Positions 8,352-17,965 of a DNA stretch of 64,000 bases are shown one piece after another. Below the pieces are notes generated by a model. The model did not search any database. It was not told where the DNA came from and saw only the letters and a list, made by a program, of their open reading frames with translations. A program made the position numbers and the translations under genes. The stretch is from UBA3537 sp045561735 (GTDB lineage: Bacteria > Bacteroidota > Bacteroidia > Flavobacteriales > Flavobacteriaceae), in the NCBI GenBank assembly GCA_045561735.1, contig JBJKXC010000019.1, forward strand, positions 1 to 64,000. The letters are read 5' to 3'. Every line of letters begins with the position of its first letter. The stretch's first letter is position 1.

Positions 8352-9656
8352 TTAATTAAACTTTCGTTTTTCAAACCAACGGTCATTTAAAGAAAGACTG
8401 ATGTTTATATTAAAAAAGGTCTCTTTGACTAAGTTTGAAACGGTGGTACCTCTTTGTCCCCACTCAAATGCAAAATTAGCATTTGAAAAAAGCCTACCGA
8501 CTGGAATGCCTACACCAAAAGATATGCCAAATTCATCAATGGACTCGTTATTGACAACCAATCCTGTTTGTTCTAAACGTAAACCTGTCCTGTAAACAAT
8601 GCGTTTCCAGTACTTCCCAAAGGAATCGTATTTTGGTATAAAAAATCCTCCAATTGACAGAGAGGTGGCATCTTTGAATGTCGTATTGTCGATCTCTACA
8701 AAGCGGTTTGAAAATCTAGAAGCTTCCAAAAAAGTATAATCGACTCCAATAAACCATTTCCGAGGATTTCCTATGCCAATCCCAAAATTGGTTTTGGATG
8801 GCAAAATTAAACTTGTTGATGAAAGGTTATCTGATTCTAAATCAACAATTGCAGAATCAACAACAAATTCTGTTTGGTTGGAATCAATGACGATGGTCGA
8901 AAATTCACTTTGGTTTTTAGACGCTATTCTTGCCTCAGGACTGTAGCTCGCAGCGATCATGAGCTCGAAATTGTTGCGCATTTTTTTATTGAAAATTGTT
9001 CCAAAATTGAAAGAAAACCCGCCTAAATCTGAGCGATTGATTTCGCGGCTCTGAAATTGCAACAATTCACCAAAAGCATTGTAACCAAAAGCAATGCTAG
9101 TATTGGAAATATTGCCAAAATTATATTGATAATCTAAACCAATTTTTAAATTTTCAAAAACTTGATAGCCCAAGCCAATAAAGACCCTGTTAATACCACC
9201 AGCCCCTCTGTATCGGTATTGTAAATCATTGTTTTCATTTCTGGACTGTAAATTATAACCTACAGAAGAATAGGGCAAAACGCCAAAACACAACCCAAAC
9301 TTATTCAATGGCAATGCCAGTGCTAGATAGTCTATTGCAGAATTGCTGTAACTATCAGAGGCTGTAGAGGCTTCTATGGTCGTGGATGCATAACTTGTTC
9401 CCAAAGCAAACTTAACAGGACGGGCCTCATTGTTGTAGAGCGCTAAATTTGTTCCTGCGTAGGAGGCTGGGTTTCTAAGATTGATATGAATACTATCGGA
9501 ATAGACGCTTATACCACCCATAGATCTGTTTTCAACAGTGCCTTTAAATTTAAGGCTTCCAAGTCCATAAAACGAGTAGGGTGAGCTTGTGCTTTCTTGT
9601 GCAGTTGCAATACTTGAAATTACAACTGTGGCACAAATCAATAACTTTCTGATCAT
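8352..9656 (-). CDS. Outer-membrane beta-barrel protein
   Basis: A 434-residue protein with a signal peptide (MIRKLLICATVVISSIATA, about 1-19). Alternating amphipathic beta-strands run to the end and finish with FFNINISLSLNDRWFEKRKFN. The N-terminus SSPYSFYGLGSLKFKGTVENRSMGGI and RNPASYAGTNL resembles FadL/PorV-like outer-membrane proteins, in which a plugged N-terminus precedes a 14-strand barrel. The start ATG overlaps the coaX stop by four bases (ATGA). The cargo is unknown; hydrophobic-compound uptake or a structural envelope role are both possible. The barrel call is firm, a specific function is not. Confidence 0.8.
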   Translation of the reverse strand: MIRKLLICATVVISSIATAQESTSSPYSFYGLGSLKFKGTVENRSMGGISVYSDSIHINLRNPASYAGTNLALYNNEARPVKFALGTSYASTTIEASTASDSYSNSAIDYLALALPLNKFGLCFGVLPYSSVGYNLQSRNENNDLQYRYRGAGGINRVFIGLGYQVFENLKIGLDYQYNFGNISNTSIAFGYNAFGELLQFQSREINRSDLGGFSFNFGTIFNKKMRNNFELMIAASYSPEARIASKNQSEFSTIVIDSNQTEFVVDSAIVDLESDNLSSTSLILPSKTNFGIGIGNPRKWFIGVDYTFLEASRFSNRFVEIDNTTFKDATSLSIGGFFIPKYDSFGKYWKRIVYRTGLRLEQTGLVVNNESIDEFGISFGVGIPVGRLFSNANFAFEWGQRGTTVSNLVKETFFNINISLSLNDRWFEKRKFN

Positions 9657-10384
9657 TTGTTTGAGTTATATTCTAATAAAAAATTAAGTCCTTCTAAAAG
9701 AAAATTTGAGACAGCAAATATGCTAATTTTAAATTGTTTACACAAGAAATTAGCATCACCTCCTGATAATATTACTCTTAAATCGGAATATTTTGATTTA
9801 TACGACGCTACAACCCCTTCAATTTCATTGACAACGCCCAAAATAACACCTGAATGAATGGCGCTTTTGGTTGAATCCCCGATAAAATGAGTAGGTAAAG
9901 TGGGCTCAAGTAACGGAAGACTATAAGTGTTTTCATGCAGTGCCTTATAGCGCATCTCAATCCCAGGTGAAATAGCGCCACCGTGATAATTCGACTTGGT
10001 GTCAACAAAATCATAGGTTATACAAGTCCCTGCATCAATGATTAAAACATTTTGGCTGGAATATTTACATACCGCTGCAGCTACCAGCGCCATACGGTCT
10101 AGACCGAGTGTTACTGGGGTTTGGTATAAGTTTATAAAAGGAAAATTACTCTTTGAGTCTAAAAAAAATAGGTTGTAGGAACTGAAAATTTCACTAAACT
10201 GACTACGGTCAAAGGCCGCAACTGATGCTACAAAAATTTGCTTTATTTTAGGAAAACGATTTAACATCTCAAATACACGATGTTCTAAGAGATTGGCTTT
10301 TTCACGTTGTAAAAAAGTCAATGTTTGTTTTTCAAAAACGGCCAATTTAACACTCGAATTTCCGATATCTATAATTAAGTTCAT
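9653..10384 (-). CDS. coaX: Type III pantothenate kinase
   Basis: Catalyses the first step of coenzyme A synthesis, ATP-dependent phosphorylation of pantothenate. The 243-residue length matches the family. The ASKHA-fold motifs are all present: the N-terminal phosphate loop IIDIGNSSVKLAVFE (residues 4-18), the pantothenate-binding TLGLDRMALVAAA (about 112-124), DAGTCITYDF (about 136-145, containing the catalytic Asp), and HGGAISPGIEMR (about 153-164). It leads the minus-strand operon and overlaps the barrel gene by four bases, an unusual pairing of cofactor synthesis with envelope genes that is common in flavobacteria. No TAnnTTTG box is evident just upstream. Confidence 0.93.
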   Translation of the reverse strand: MNLIIDIGNSSVKLAVFEKQTLTFLQREKANLLEHRVFEMLNRFPKIKQIFVASVAAFDRSQFSEIFSSYNLFFLDSKSNFPFINLYQTPVTLGLDRMALVAAAVCKYSSQNVLIIDAGTCITYDFVDTKSNYHGGAISPGIEMRYKALHENTYSLPLLEPTLPTHFIGDSTKSAIHSGVILGVVNEIEGVVASYKSKYSDLRVILSGGDANFLCKQFKISIFAVSNFLLEGLNFLLEYNSNK

Positions 10385-10433
10385 AAGATGTTTTAGACTG
10401 TAAATTTACAAAACCATTTTTTTAATTATTTAC

Positions 10434-10463
10434 TTTGGGAATACTAAAATTACATTATATTTG
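10434..10463 (+). promoter_or_regulatory. Promoter of tRNA-Phe, full Bacteroidota consensus
   Basis: TTTG at 10434-10437, an 18-base spacer, then TATATTTG at 10456-10463. Both elements match the -33/-7 consensus exactly, and the tRNA begins 17 bases after the -7 box. Confidence 0.85.
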
Positions 10464-10480
10464 CTGCTGCATTAGTAAGA

Positions 10481-10553
<73 letters not shown>

Positions 10554-10557
10554 CATG

Positions 10558-10587
10558 AACCCATTCTTTTGAATGGGTTTATTTATT
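10558..10587 (+). terminator. Intrinsic terminator after tRNA-Phe
   Basis: AACCCATTC-TTTT-GAATGGGTT forms a 9-bp perfect stem with a TTTT loop. It is followed by a T-rich tail (TATTTATT). Confidence 0.8.
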
Positions 10588-10696
10588 AAAAAATTTCAAC
10601 TATTTAGATTTTGAAAATTAACAATTCATTTAAACAAAATATATATTTTATTGCCGACATTTGTATTTTATTAAAATATTTTCAATTGTAGATCTA

Positions 10697-11233
10697 ATGT
10701 TAAAATATTTATTTAGTATGATTGTCTGCTTTTTGTTATTTACATTTTTAACTAAATGTGACACAACCCACGCCAACAATGTGGAATTATCAGCTGTAGA
10801 AATCATAAAATCTTCAACTGATTCAAAAAATCTAATTTTAAAAACATTACCACTCAAAAAAGTCAATACATCAACTCTCAAGTTATTAGATAATTGGACA
10901 GCTTTCCATGTCCTAAAAAATGAAATCACAAAAATGGTAAAAAATACACCATCTATTTTCGAATTACAAAAAAATGATATTAAGCAACTTTTTATAAACC
11001 TTGAAATTAATACTCCAGAATTGTTAAACACCAAAAATATATGGGCACGCATTAAAGTTTTAGAGACAAATGCCCACAAATTTCATGAAGCCACATTGAA
11101 TTATCAAAAAGGTTCTGAACAAATTAAAAAAACCAAAAACAACACCCTTAGAGCGTACAATATTTTCATCCACCAAATCAATAAAACACATGAAAAATAT
11201 TCGCAATTAATCACTAAAAAAGAAATAAATTGA
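10697..11233 (+). CDS. Small helical exported protein coupled to the BNR T9SS gene
   Basis: A 178-residue protein of unknown function. An N-terminal hydrophobic segment (MLKYLFSMIVCFLLFTFLTKC) could be a lipoprotein signal, although Lys just before Cys is not a normal lipobox, so a plain membrane anchor is an alternative. The rest is predicted helical and Lys-rich, with KLLDNWTAFHVLKNEITKM and ARIKVLETNAHKFHEA. I chose the ATG at 10697; an in-frame TTG at 10661 would add twelve non-signal residues. The last codons overlap the TTG start of the 1123-residue BNR protein by four bases (TTGA), so the two products are probably made together and may work together. Confidence 0.65.
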   Translation: MLKYLFSMIVCFLLFTFLTKCDTTHANNVELSAVEIIKSSTDSKNLILKTLPLKKVNTSTLKLLDNWTAFHVLKNEITKMVKNTPSIFELQKNDIKQLFINLEINTPELLNTKNIWARIKVLETNAHKFHEATLNYQKGSEQIKKTKNNTLRAYNIFIHQINKTHEKYSQLITKKEIN

Positions 11234-14200
11234 AAATTTTTATAAAACTTTTTTTTATAACAACAACTTCAATTTCAATAGCGCAAATCAATTATTCTGC
11301 GCCTTGGGTTAAGGAAATGGAAATTCCGTTTAACGAAAAAATCCTCTTTAATGATGTTGTGGATAGTGGAAACGCATATTGGGAAACACGAGACAAAAAT
11401 GCCAAAGGTAGTGGTTATAAACCATTCAAAAGGTGGGAAGCTTACTGGCAAAATTACGTAGACGATTCCGGATATTTACCCTCAAGACAACAAATATGGG
11501 ATAACTGGTTGAAAAAGACCAATTACTCCCAAATGAGAACCTCAATGCAATCCACTACTGATGAAAGTAACTGGATTTCTGTTGGTCCAACCGACTTTCT
11601 AAACCGCTCCACTTCATATTTAAATCTCGGTCGTGTCAATTGCATAACACCTCATCCAACAAATTCAAATATTTTATATGTTGGAACTCCCTCTGGTGGT
11701 ATTTGGAAATCCATAGACGGAGGCCTTACTTATATTCCTTTGTCAGATATTCTGCCACAGATTGGTGTGTCCAGTATTGCAATTGACCAAAACAACCCTG
11801 ATGTAATTTATATTGCTACTGGTGACGATGATGCGGGGGATTCATACAGTGTTGGTGTTTGGAAATCCTATGATGGTGGGTATTCGTGGGGTCAAACTGC
11901 TATGAATCCAAACAATTCACCGAGTAAAATTTATGAGCTTGAAATGGATCAATCAGACTCAAGTACTATATGGGCTGCAACAAACAATGGATTGTTTATA
12001 ACAAATAATGGTGGAAATACATGGAGTTTGTCTCAAAGTGGCGCATTTCAAGGAGTAAAACAAAAACCTGGAGATTCTTCAACTATTTACGCCATAACGG
12101 ACTCACAGTTTTTTAAATCTTTAGATGGTGGAAATAGCTTTACAAGTATCAGCTTTGGCCTACCTCGAAACTCAGCCCGCATGGTAATGGACGTTACCAA
12201 GGCCAACAGCGATCTGGTTTACATATTAGCAAGTACAAACAACTACGAATTTGAAGGTTTGTATAAGTCTTTTGATGAAGGCAACACATTTATAAAAATG
12301 AACAATACAACAGATATTTATGAAAGCTCTCAAGCATGGTATGACTTGGCCTTTGCGGTCTCAGACACTAACGAAAATGAAATTTATTCTGGTGTTTTAA
12401 ATATATGGAAATCAAGTGACGGGGGTAATAATTTTACAAAATTGAATGAATGGTATTTAAGAAATGAGACTTATACCCACGCTGATATTCATTTTTTAAA
12501 ATTTTATAACAACGAATTATATGTTGGTTCAGATGGTGGTTTTTTCAAATCCTCTGACCAAGGCGATACTTTTTATGATTTGACAGCAAACATGGCTATT
12601 GGGCAATTTTATAGAGTCTCCGTATCCAAGCAAAATGCAAATAAAATTGCTGGGGGCACCCAAGACAATGGTGGATTTGCTTACTTTAATCAATGGAACA
12701 GTTATCATGGTGGAGATGGTATGGAAAGTGTCATTGACCCCAATAATGATAACCTTTATTATGGGTTTATGCAACTAGGTCAAACCCTTTTTGTAAATGA
12801 AAATTCTGGAATGTTTAATACTACAGGATACAGTGGGCCAACTAACGGAAATTGGATAACCCCACTCAGTATTAACAGCGAAAGCGAGGTTTTTGCTGGT
12901 TATAACCGTTTGTATCAATTTGAAAATGAAAATTTTACTGCTATTTCCCAAAACTTCGGAACCAACATAGATATACTTGAATTAGACCCGATTAATAGCC
13001 AAATTATTTATGTAGCTACAAATGAAGTATTGTACAAGAGTATAGATAAAGGAGTGAGTTTTACAAATCTAGGCAGTTTTCCAAACAATTTAACTGCTAT
13101 TGAAGTGAATAACAATAACAATAACATTGTTTATGTAGCCACACGTGGAAGCTCTGGCAAAGTTTATCAATCAATTGATCAAGGTGACTCTTTTTCTGAT
13201 ATTACTGGAAATTTACCAGCAGTTGTAAAAAATGTTATAAAGCACCAACCAGATACACCACAAAACATATTGTATGTGGGTACAAGTTTAGGAGTGTTCC
13301 GTTATGATGATAATACAAACGATTGGTTCGCTTTTGAAAACAACCTTCCAAATACATCTGTAACAGATTTAAGTATCAATATAAATGACAATCAAATTAT
13401 TGCTTCTACTTATGGAAGAGGAGTATGGAGAAGTACCATGGGAAGCACTGCATTGGCTGAAAATGACATCAAATTATTGGCTATACAAACTCCATCAACT
13501 AATGCTATTTCCTGCGGTAATATTATTCCTCAAATTATTGTAAAAAACAACGGTCAAAATTTGATAACACAAATTGAAATATCATATAATATTGATAATG
13601 AACCGGTCTTATCTCAAACATGGACTGGGTCTATTGCCTCACTTGAGCAAGAAGTCATAGACTTAGAGAGTTTAAGCGTAGCATTTGGAAATCAATTACT
13701 TTCTGTAAATGTTAACATCGAAAACGACGCCTATCCAACAAATAATAGTGCAGAAATTTCCATTAGTTCTAACAAAACTGGAGAAACTCAAACTGTCTAT
13801 ACATTTGAATCTGAAAACGACGATTTTTTAGTTGCAGCAAATTCTGGTGAACTTTGGGAGCGCGGAGAACCCGCGGGAAATCAATTAAACTCTACAACTT
13901 CAGGAGTGAAGGCTTATGCCACCAATTTAGACGGAGATTATCCCAACAATACGAAAGGTTTTCTTTACTCTCCTTGCTTTGATTTAAGTTCGATTGAGGA
14001 CCCTGTTTTGAAATTCAAAATGGCTTTTGATATTGAATTCGATTGGGACTTACTATATATGCAATACTCAACAGATTTAGGACAAAACTGGAATATCTTA
14101 GGTAGCGCAGATTCTCCAAGTTGGTATAATAGCTCAAGATTTTCTGGAGATGGTATTAATAATGATTGCTATAATTGTATTGGAGCACAATGGACAGGAA

Positions 14201-14601
14201 CTAATCTTGATTTAACAGAATATTCGTACAACTTGACAGAACTTGGAAATATTGATAATATCATTTTTAGATTCGTATTTCACTCAGATCAATATGTCAC
14301 TGAAGAAGGGGTTATAATTGATGATTTTGTGATTGAAGGAACGACGCTAAATATCAACAATGAAAATTTAATAAAATTTGCAGTTTACCCAAATCCTTCA
14401 TCACACGTTTTTAACATCCGCTTAAACAATATTACCAACTATAATTTATTTGTTCGTGACATTACAACAAAACTTTTATTTAAGTATTCAGGAAAAAATT
14501 CGAATTACGAATTGGATTTGAGTGGATTCGCCAAGGGGATATACCTTCTGGAAATAGAATCCAATAATATGTATACAACTAAAAAAATTATTTTAAAATA
14601 A
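11230..14601 (+). CDS. Large BNR/Asp-box repeat protein secreted by T9SS
   Basis: A 1123-residue exported protein. A signal peptide (about 1-19, ending SISIAQ) leads into a long sortilin/VPS10-like beta-propeller region (about 110-740). Asp-box repeats recur there: KSIDGGLTY, KSYDGGYSW, NNGGNTW, KSLDGGNSF, KSFDEGNTF, KSSDGGNNF, KSSDQGDTF, KSIDKGVSF and QSIDQGDSF, nine units by eye. A CARDB-like domain and a MAM/cleaved-adhesin-like jellyroll (about 880-1040) follow. The protein ends in a type A T9SS sorting domain (VYPNPSS at about 1052 to the terminal KKIILK). The translation starts with TTG, overlapping the upstream stop. Annotation pipelines often call this fold glycosyl hydrolase, but I see no sialidase catalytic set, so adhesion or binding is equally likely. 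Confidence 0.85.
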   Translation: MKIFIKLFFITTTSISIAQINYSAPWVKEMEIPFNEKILFNDVVDSGNAYWETRDKNAKGSGYKPFKRWEAYWQNYVDDSGYLPSRQQIWDNWLKKTNYSQMRTSMQSTTDESNWISVGPTDFLNRSTSYLNLGRVNCITPHPTNSNILYVGTPSGGIWKSIDGGLTYIPLSDILPQIGVSSIAIDQNNPDVIYIATGDDDAGDSYSVGVWKSYDGGYSWGQTAMNPNNSPSKIYELEMDQSDSSTIWAATNNGLFITNNGGNTWSLSQSGAFQGVKQKPGDSSTIYAITDSQFFKSLDGGNSFTSISFGLPRNSARMVMDVTKANSDLVYILASTNNYEFEGLYKSFDEGNTFIKMNNTTDIYESSQAWYDLAFAVSDTNENEIYSGVLNIWKSSDGGNNFTKLNEWYLRNETYTHADIHFLKFYNNELYVGSDGGFFKSSDQGDTFYDLTANMAIGQFYRVSVSKQNANKIAGGTQDNGGFAYFNQWNSYHGGDGMESVIDPNNDNLYYGFMQLGQTLFVNENSGMFNTTGYSGPTNGNWITPLSINSESEVFAGYNRLYQFENENFTAISQNFGTNIDILELDPINSQIIYVATNEVLYKSIDKGVSFTNLGSFPNNLTAIEVNNNNNNIVYVATRGSSGKVYQSIDQGDSFSDITGNLPAVVKNVIKHQPDTPQNILYVGTSLGVFRYDDNTNDWFAFENNLPNTSVTDLSININDNQIIASTYGRGVWRSTMGSTALAENDIKLLAIQTPSTNAISCGNIIPQIIVKNNGQNLITQIEISYNIDNEPVLSQTWTGSIASLEQEVIDLESLSVAFGNQLLSVNVNIENDAYPTNNSAEISISSNKTGETQTVYTFESENDDFLVAANSGELWERGEPAGNQLNSTTSGVKAYATNLDGDYPNNTKGFLYSPCFDLSSIEDPVLKFKMAFDIEFDWDLLYMQYSTDLGQNWNILGSADSPSWYNSSRFSGDGINNDCYNCIGAQWTGTNLDLTEYSYNLTELGNIDNIIFRFVFHSDQYVTEEGVIIDDFVIEGTTLNINNENLIKFAVYPNPSSHVFNIRLNNITNYNLFVRDITTKLLFKYSGKNSNYELDLSGFAKGIYLLEIESNNMYTTKKIILK

Positions 14602-14684
14602 ATTTGAGTTTATTGAATAAATAATTAGGCATATTTTTAAAACAAAAAAACCATAAAATTCAAGTTTTTTACATGAATTGTATC

Positions 14685-15389
14685 TCAATCTGTAATGGTT
14701 TGGGATTTTTTACTAGCAATTGCATTTTTAGCCAATGTTGCTAAATTAAAATTAGGAACTATTTCCAAAGATGCATCCAATAGTTCAATTGCGGCATCAT
14801 GATTAGTCTCCGGGTTCTCTCTGAATTTAGCAACGGCCTTTAAATACATAAATCCAACTTTAAGGGGTACTTGATATGGAGTTTGAGTTTCGTAATAAGG
14901 CTTCATCATCTGCTCCGTACTGTTAGCAATACCATAAGTGATGTTTAAGTTTGCACCCATAATATCATTGGTTGATATTTTTAAATCTGCCAACTCATAA
15001 GCCAAACTCGCAGAGGGAAGCCGTTTAAACAACAGCTCATACTGGACAAGTGCTCGATCGAGCTCATTTAATGACTTTAGAGATACAGCCTTTACTTCAA
15101 TAGCCATGTTACTATCTAATGTGTCTTTTTCAATTCCTAAAAGGTTTAATGCCTGTATATATTTCCCTTCGTTCATGTAGTAAGCTGCAAGAGTGTCCTT
15201 CCGAGCCACATTAGGCTCTAAGACTAAAAGATGTGTCATAGCATTTATAATTCCTTGAACATCCCCTTGTTTTTGCATTTGAGCATAATACATTTTATAG
15301 TGTTCGGTAAAGTCTGAATTGGTTTGTGCGACACACCAGTGAAAGGAACAAAATAAACAAACATTTATAAGTGTGATTTTAAATTTCAT
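14685..15389 (-). CDS. Exported TPR-type protein, function unknown
   Basis: A 234-residue protein with a signal peptide (about 1-22, ending FHWCVAQ). Helical repeats follow: MNEGKYIQALNLLGI, LNELDRALVQYELLFKRLPSASLAYELADLKI and DAAIELLDASLEIVPNFNLATLAKNAI, consistent with three to four TPR units. It is transcribed convergently with the BNR gene and stands alone, 180 bases from the LacI-type gene's stop. A periplasmic interaction role is the only inference that can be made. No lipobox is seen. Confidence 0.7.
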   Translation of the reverse strand: MKFKITLINVCLFCSFHWCVAQTNSDFTEHYKMYYAQMQKQGDVQGIINAMTHLLVLEPNVARKDTLAAYYMNEGKYIQALNLLGIEKDTLDSNMAIEVKAVSLKSLNELDRALVQYELLFKRLPSASLAYELADLKISTNDIMGANLNITYGIANSTEQMMKPYYETQTPYQVPLKVGFMYLKAVAKFRENPETNHDAAIELLDASLEIVPNFNLATLAKNAIASKKSQTITD

Positions 15390-15568
15390 AATCTCTAGTT
15401 AAAAAAAGTAAATTTAAAAGATTTTTTTAAATTATATGACATAAAAGCCAACGCCTATAAAAGCTTTAAAGTTAACTTATTTCACTTAAAAAAATATGAT
15501 ATAAATATTACTATTTTAAATAAAAAATAAAAATACTCTAAATATAGATTTTTTACTTTCATTTATAT

Positions 15569-16567
15569 TTAAGACGAAACGCGTTGGGACATTGTTGAAT
15601 CAATCAAGACCGTTTGATTTGTATTTTGTTTACTTTCAAGTTGTACTAATAACATCTTTGCTGCAGTTTTACCCATAGAAAAACTGTGTTGATTGATCGT
15701 TGTGAGTTCGGGTGTTAAATAAGGTGCTATGCGCTCGCTCATATATCCAATGACCGCTATATCGCTTGGAATATTTTTTCTTAATTCTCTGGTTACCTTA
15801 TATACTGCAAAAGAAGCATCAGTATCCAATGCTATTACAGCATCAAAAGCATTATTCTCTGCATAACTCTGAAGTGTATTTTCAATTTCATTACGATTTG
15901 ATTCTATAACAACTGAGTAAAGTCCCGCTTGTTCCATCGCTTTTCGGTAGCCCTTTGTTCTTTGTTTTCCTACGTTTAAGTTATTAATTGAAGAAACTAA
16001 AATGATCTTATTCCGTTTTAGTGCGATGAGGTTATTTGTTGCTTCTGAAATTGCTGTATAATCATTGGTTATTATTTTGGTACAAGGGATGGAGTCGATC
16101 AAACGATCGAACATGACAATACTTTTTCCATCATTTAATGCATCTTCGTAATGATTAAATTTTTTCACTATTTGAGTTTCTTCAGAAACAGCCACAATAA
16201 ATCCATCGACAACGCCATTGCTTAACATTTCAAAATTAGCAACTTCTTTTTTATAAGACTCTTTAGTGATACAGACTACCATATTGTATCCTGAATCAGA
16301 AATTACGCTTTCTATTCCGTACAATGCTCTCGCAAAAAAACTGTTCTGAACTGAAGGAATGATTACAGCAATGGTATTTGTACGTCCTGATTTTAATCCT
16401 AAAGCGTTTTTATTAGGGCGATAGTTGTACAACCTTGCTATTTTGACAATGCGTTTTTTTGTAGAATCGCTTATTTCATGACTGTCATTAAGTGCTTTAG
16501 AAACTGTTGAAATAGAAAGTCCTACAATAGAGGCTAATTCTTTCAAAGATGTCCTACTACTTGCCAT
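15569..16567 (-). CDS. LacI-family transcriptional regulator
   Basis: A 332-residue repressor of normal family length. The LacI helix-turn-helix with hinge helix is at residues 7-60 (LKELASIVGLSISTVSKALN, then RIARLYNYRPNKNALGLKSGRT reading into the hinge). A periplasmic-binding-protein-like effector domain with two lobes follows (TIAVIIPSVQNSFFARALYGIE, DAVIALDTDASFAVYK, DIAVIGYMSERIAPYLTPELTTI). No sugar-utilisation genes are adjacent, so its ligand and regulon are not apparent. A perfect 20-bp AT-only palindrome ends three bases before its start codon and may be an autoregulatory operator. It lies downstream of amtB on the same strand behind a terminator, so it is probably expressed separately. 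Confidence 0.9.
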   Translation of the reverse strand: MASSRTSLKELASIVGLSISTVSKALNDSHEISDSTKKRIVKIARLYNYRPNKNALGLKSGRTNTIAVIIPSVQNSFFARALYGIESVISDSGYNMVVCITKESYKKEVANFEMLSNGVVDGFIVAVSEETQIVKKFNHYEDALNDGKSIVMFDRLIDSIPCTKIITNDYTAISEATNNLIALKRNKIILVSSINNLNVGKQRTKGYRKAMEQAGLYSVVIESNRNEIENTLQSYAENNAFDAVIALDTDASFAVYKVTRELRKNIPSDIAVIGYMSERIAPYLTPELTTINQHSFSMGKTAAKMLLVQLESKQNTNQTVLIDSTMSQRVSS

Positions 16568-16570
16568 TAT

Positions 16571-16590
16571 TTTAAATTTATAAATTTAAA
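16571..16590 (-). promoter_or_regulatory. Perfect 20-bp palindrome before the LacI-type gene, possible operator
   Basis: TTTAAATTTA followed by TAAATTTAAA is a perfect inverted repeat lying three bases upstream of the ATG. Palindromes of this length suit a dimeric LacI-family protein, but family operators usually have a central CG and this one is all A/T, so chance is a real alternative. Confidence 0.4.
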
Positions 16591-16611
16591 TTATAATTAT
16601 TGAGTTTAAAA

Positions 16612-16647
16612 TAAAAAAAGCCATGGTAAAATACCAAGGCTTTTTTT
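16612..16647 (-). terminator. Terminator after amtB
   Basis: On the minus strand AGCCTTGGTA pairs with TACCATGGCT, with one A-A type mismatch and a short loop, followed by seven T. It separates amtB from the LacI-type gene downstream. Confidence 0.75.
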
Positions 16648-16699
16648 ACTGATTATAAAATCAAAACTAAACAAAAATATCCATAAAAGGAATAATAAA

Positions 16700-17965
16700 T
16701 TATTCTCTTGTTCTTTTTCCAGCGTAGGCTATTGATCCATGTTCTGAAACATCCAGTCCTTCTAATTCTTCTTTTTCGCTAACTCTCAAGCCAATGGTAG
16801 CCTTAAGAATTCCAAATACTATGAAGGAGAGAACTACTGCCCAAAGAGCATACGCAAATGCACCAGTTAACTGGGCCCCAAGTTGTGTAAAGCCACCTCC
16901 ATTAAAGACTCCAATTCCTGTGTCGCCATCTACACCCCAAAGTCCTATAACAATAGTTCCCCAGAATCCAGCAATTCCATGAACAGAAGCTGCTCCAATG
17001 GCATCATCAATTTTTAATTTCTTCTCAATAAATTCTATTGAAAACACAACAAGTACACCTCCTATTAAACCAGCTAAAACTGCACCTGGCTCGGACATAT
17101 TACCGCAACCAGCTGTAATACTAACAAGACCTGCTAATGCACCATTAAGTGTTTGAACTAAATTGGGTTTACCATACCATATCCAAGTTGTGATTAAGGC
17201 ACCCATAGCACCTGCTGCTGCAGCTAAATTTGTAACAACAACAACGGCTGAAGCACCTATTGCATCATCTCCACCCCAAGCCAATTGAGAACCTCCATTG
17301 AAACCAAACCAACCTAACCATAAGATAAATACTCCTAAGGTTGCCATTACTTGGTTGTGGCCTGGCATTGGAATTACTTTTCCGTCAACATATTTACCTA
17401 CACGTGGTCCTACCATGTAAGCACCTACAAGTGCAGCAAAACCACCAACTCCATGAACGATTGAGGAGCCAGCAAAATCAATAAAGCCAGCATCAGTTAA
17501 CCAACCAGTACCTGCCCATTGCCATCCACCAGCAATTGGGTAAATTATAGCAGTCATTACAATTGTGAATATAGCGTAAGTTGAGTACTTAGTACGGCCT
17601 GCAATAGCTCCAGAGACGATAGTCGCAGCTGTCGCAGCAAACATGGTTTGGAAGAAAAGATCTGCACCATCGCCTTGGAATAAACCAGACCAGAAAAACC
17701 AACCATTTGTAGTATCACCATACATTAATGAGTAGCCAACGAACCAGTAAGTAAGTGACCCAACACAAATATCGAGTAGGTTTTTCATGGCTATATTAAC
17801 CGCATTTTTGGAACGTGTCATACCAGATTCAACTAAAGTAAATCCAGCTTGCATAAAGAATACTAAAATACCCGATAATAGCATCCATAACATTCCCAAA
17901 TCACCATCAACCAAAGCGGTATCTTGAATTATTAAAGGAATTGTAGTAAATAATGAATTAATCAT
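16700..17965 (-). CDS. amtB: Ammonium transporter
   Basis: A 421-residue Amt/Rh channel that admits ammonium across the inner membrane. About eleven membrane helices are visible. Family signatures include FFMQAGFTLVESGMTRSKNA, FFQTMFAATAATIVSGAIAGR, FAGSSIVHGVGGFAALVGAY (first pore His), LGWFGFNGGSQ and DAIGAASVHGIAGFWGTIVIG (second pore His). The cytoplasmic tail is short (SEKEELEGLDVSEHGSIAYAGK) and contains the ExxGxD-like/EHG pattern contacted by P-II proteins in other AmtB systems. No glnK gene adjoins it. A long AT-rich leader with two hairpins lies upstream, and a terminator follows. Confidence 0.95.
   Translation of the reverse strand: MINSLFTTIPLIIQDTALVDGDLGMLWMLLSGILVFFMQAGFTLVESGMTRSKNAVNIAMKNLLDICVGSLTYWFVGYSLMYGDTTNGWFFWSGLFQGDGADLFFQTMFAATAATIVSGAIAGRTKYSTYAIFTIVMTAIIYPIAGGWQWAGTGWLTDAGFIDFAGSSIVHGVGGFAALVGAYMVGPRVGKYVDGKVIPMPGHNQVMATLGVFILWLGWFGFNGGSQLAWGGDDAIGASAVVVVTNLAAAAGAMGALITTWIWYGKPNLVQTLNGALAGLVSITAGCGNMSEPGAVLAGLIGGVLVVFSIEFIEKKLKIDDAIGAASVHGIAGFWGTIVIGLWGVDGDTGIGVFNGGGFTQLGAQLTGAFAYALWAVVLSFIVFGILKATIGLRVSEKEELEGLDVSEHGSIAYAGKRTRE

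Noticed and set aside
10648..11079. Minus-strand 143-codon frame
   Set aside because: It lies antisense to the small helical protein, which has a translation-coupled neighbour and a plausible signal. The antisense frame starts inside coding sequence without a promoter.
11230..14601. Sialidase or other glycoside hydrolase
   Set aside because: Asp-box repeats alone define only the propeller. I do not see the Arg triad, Tyr/Glu pair or Asp of sialidases.
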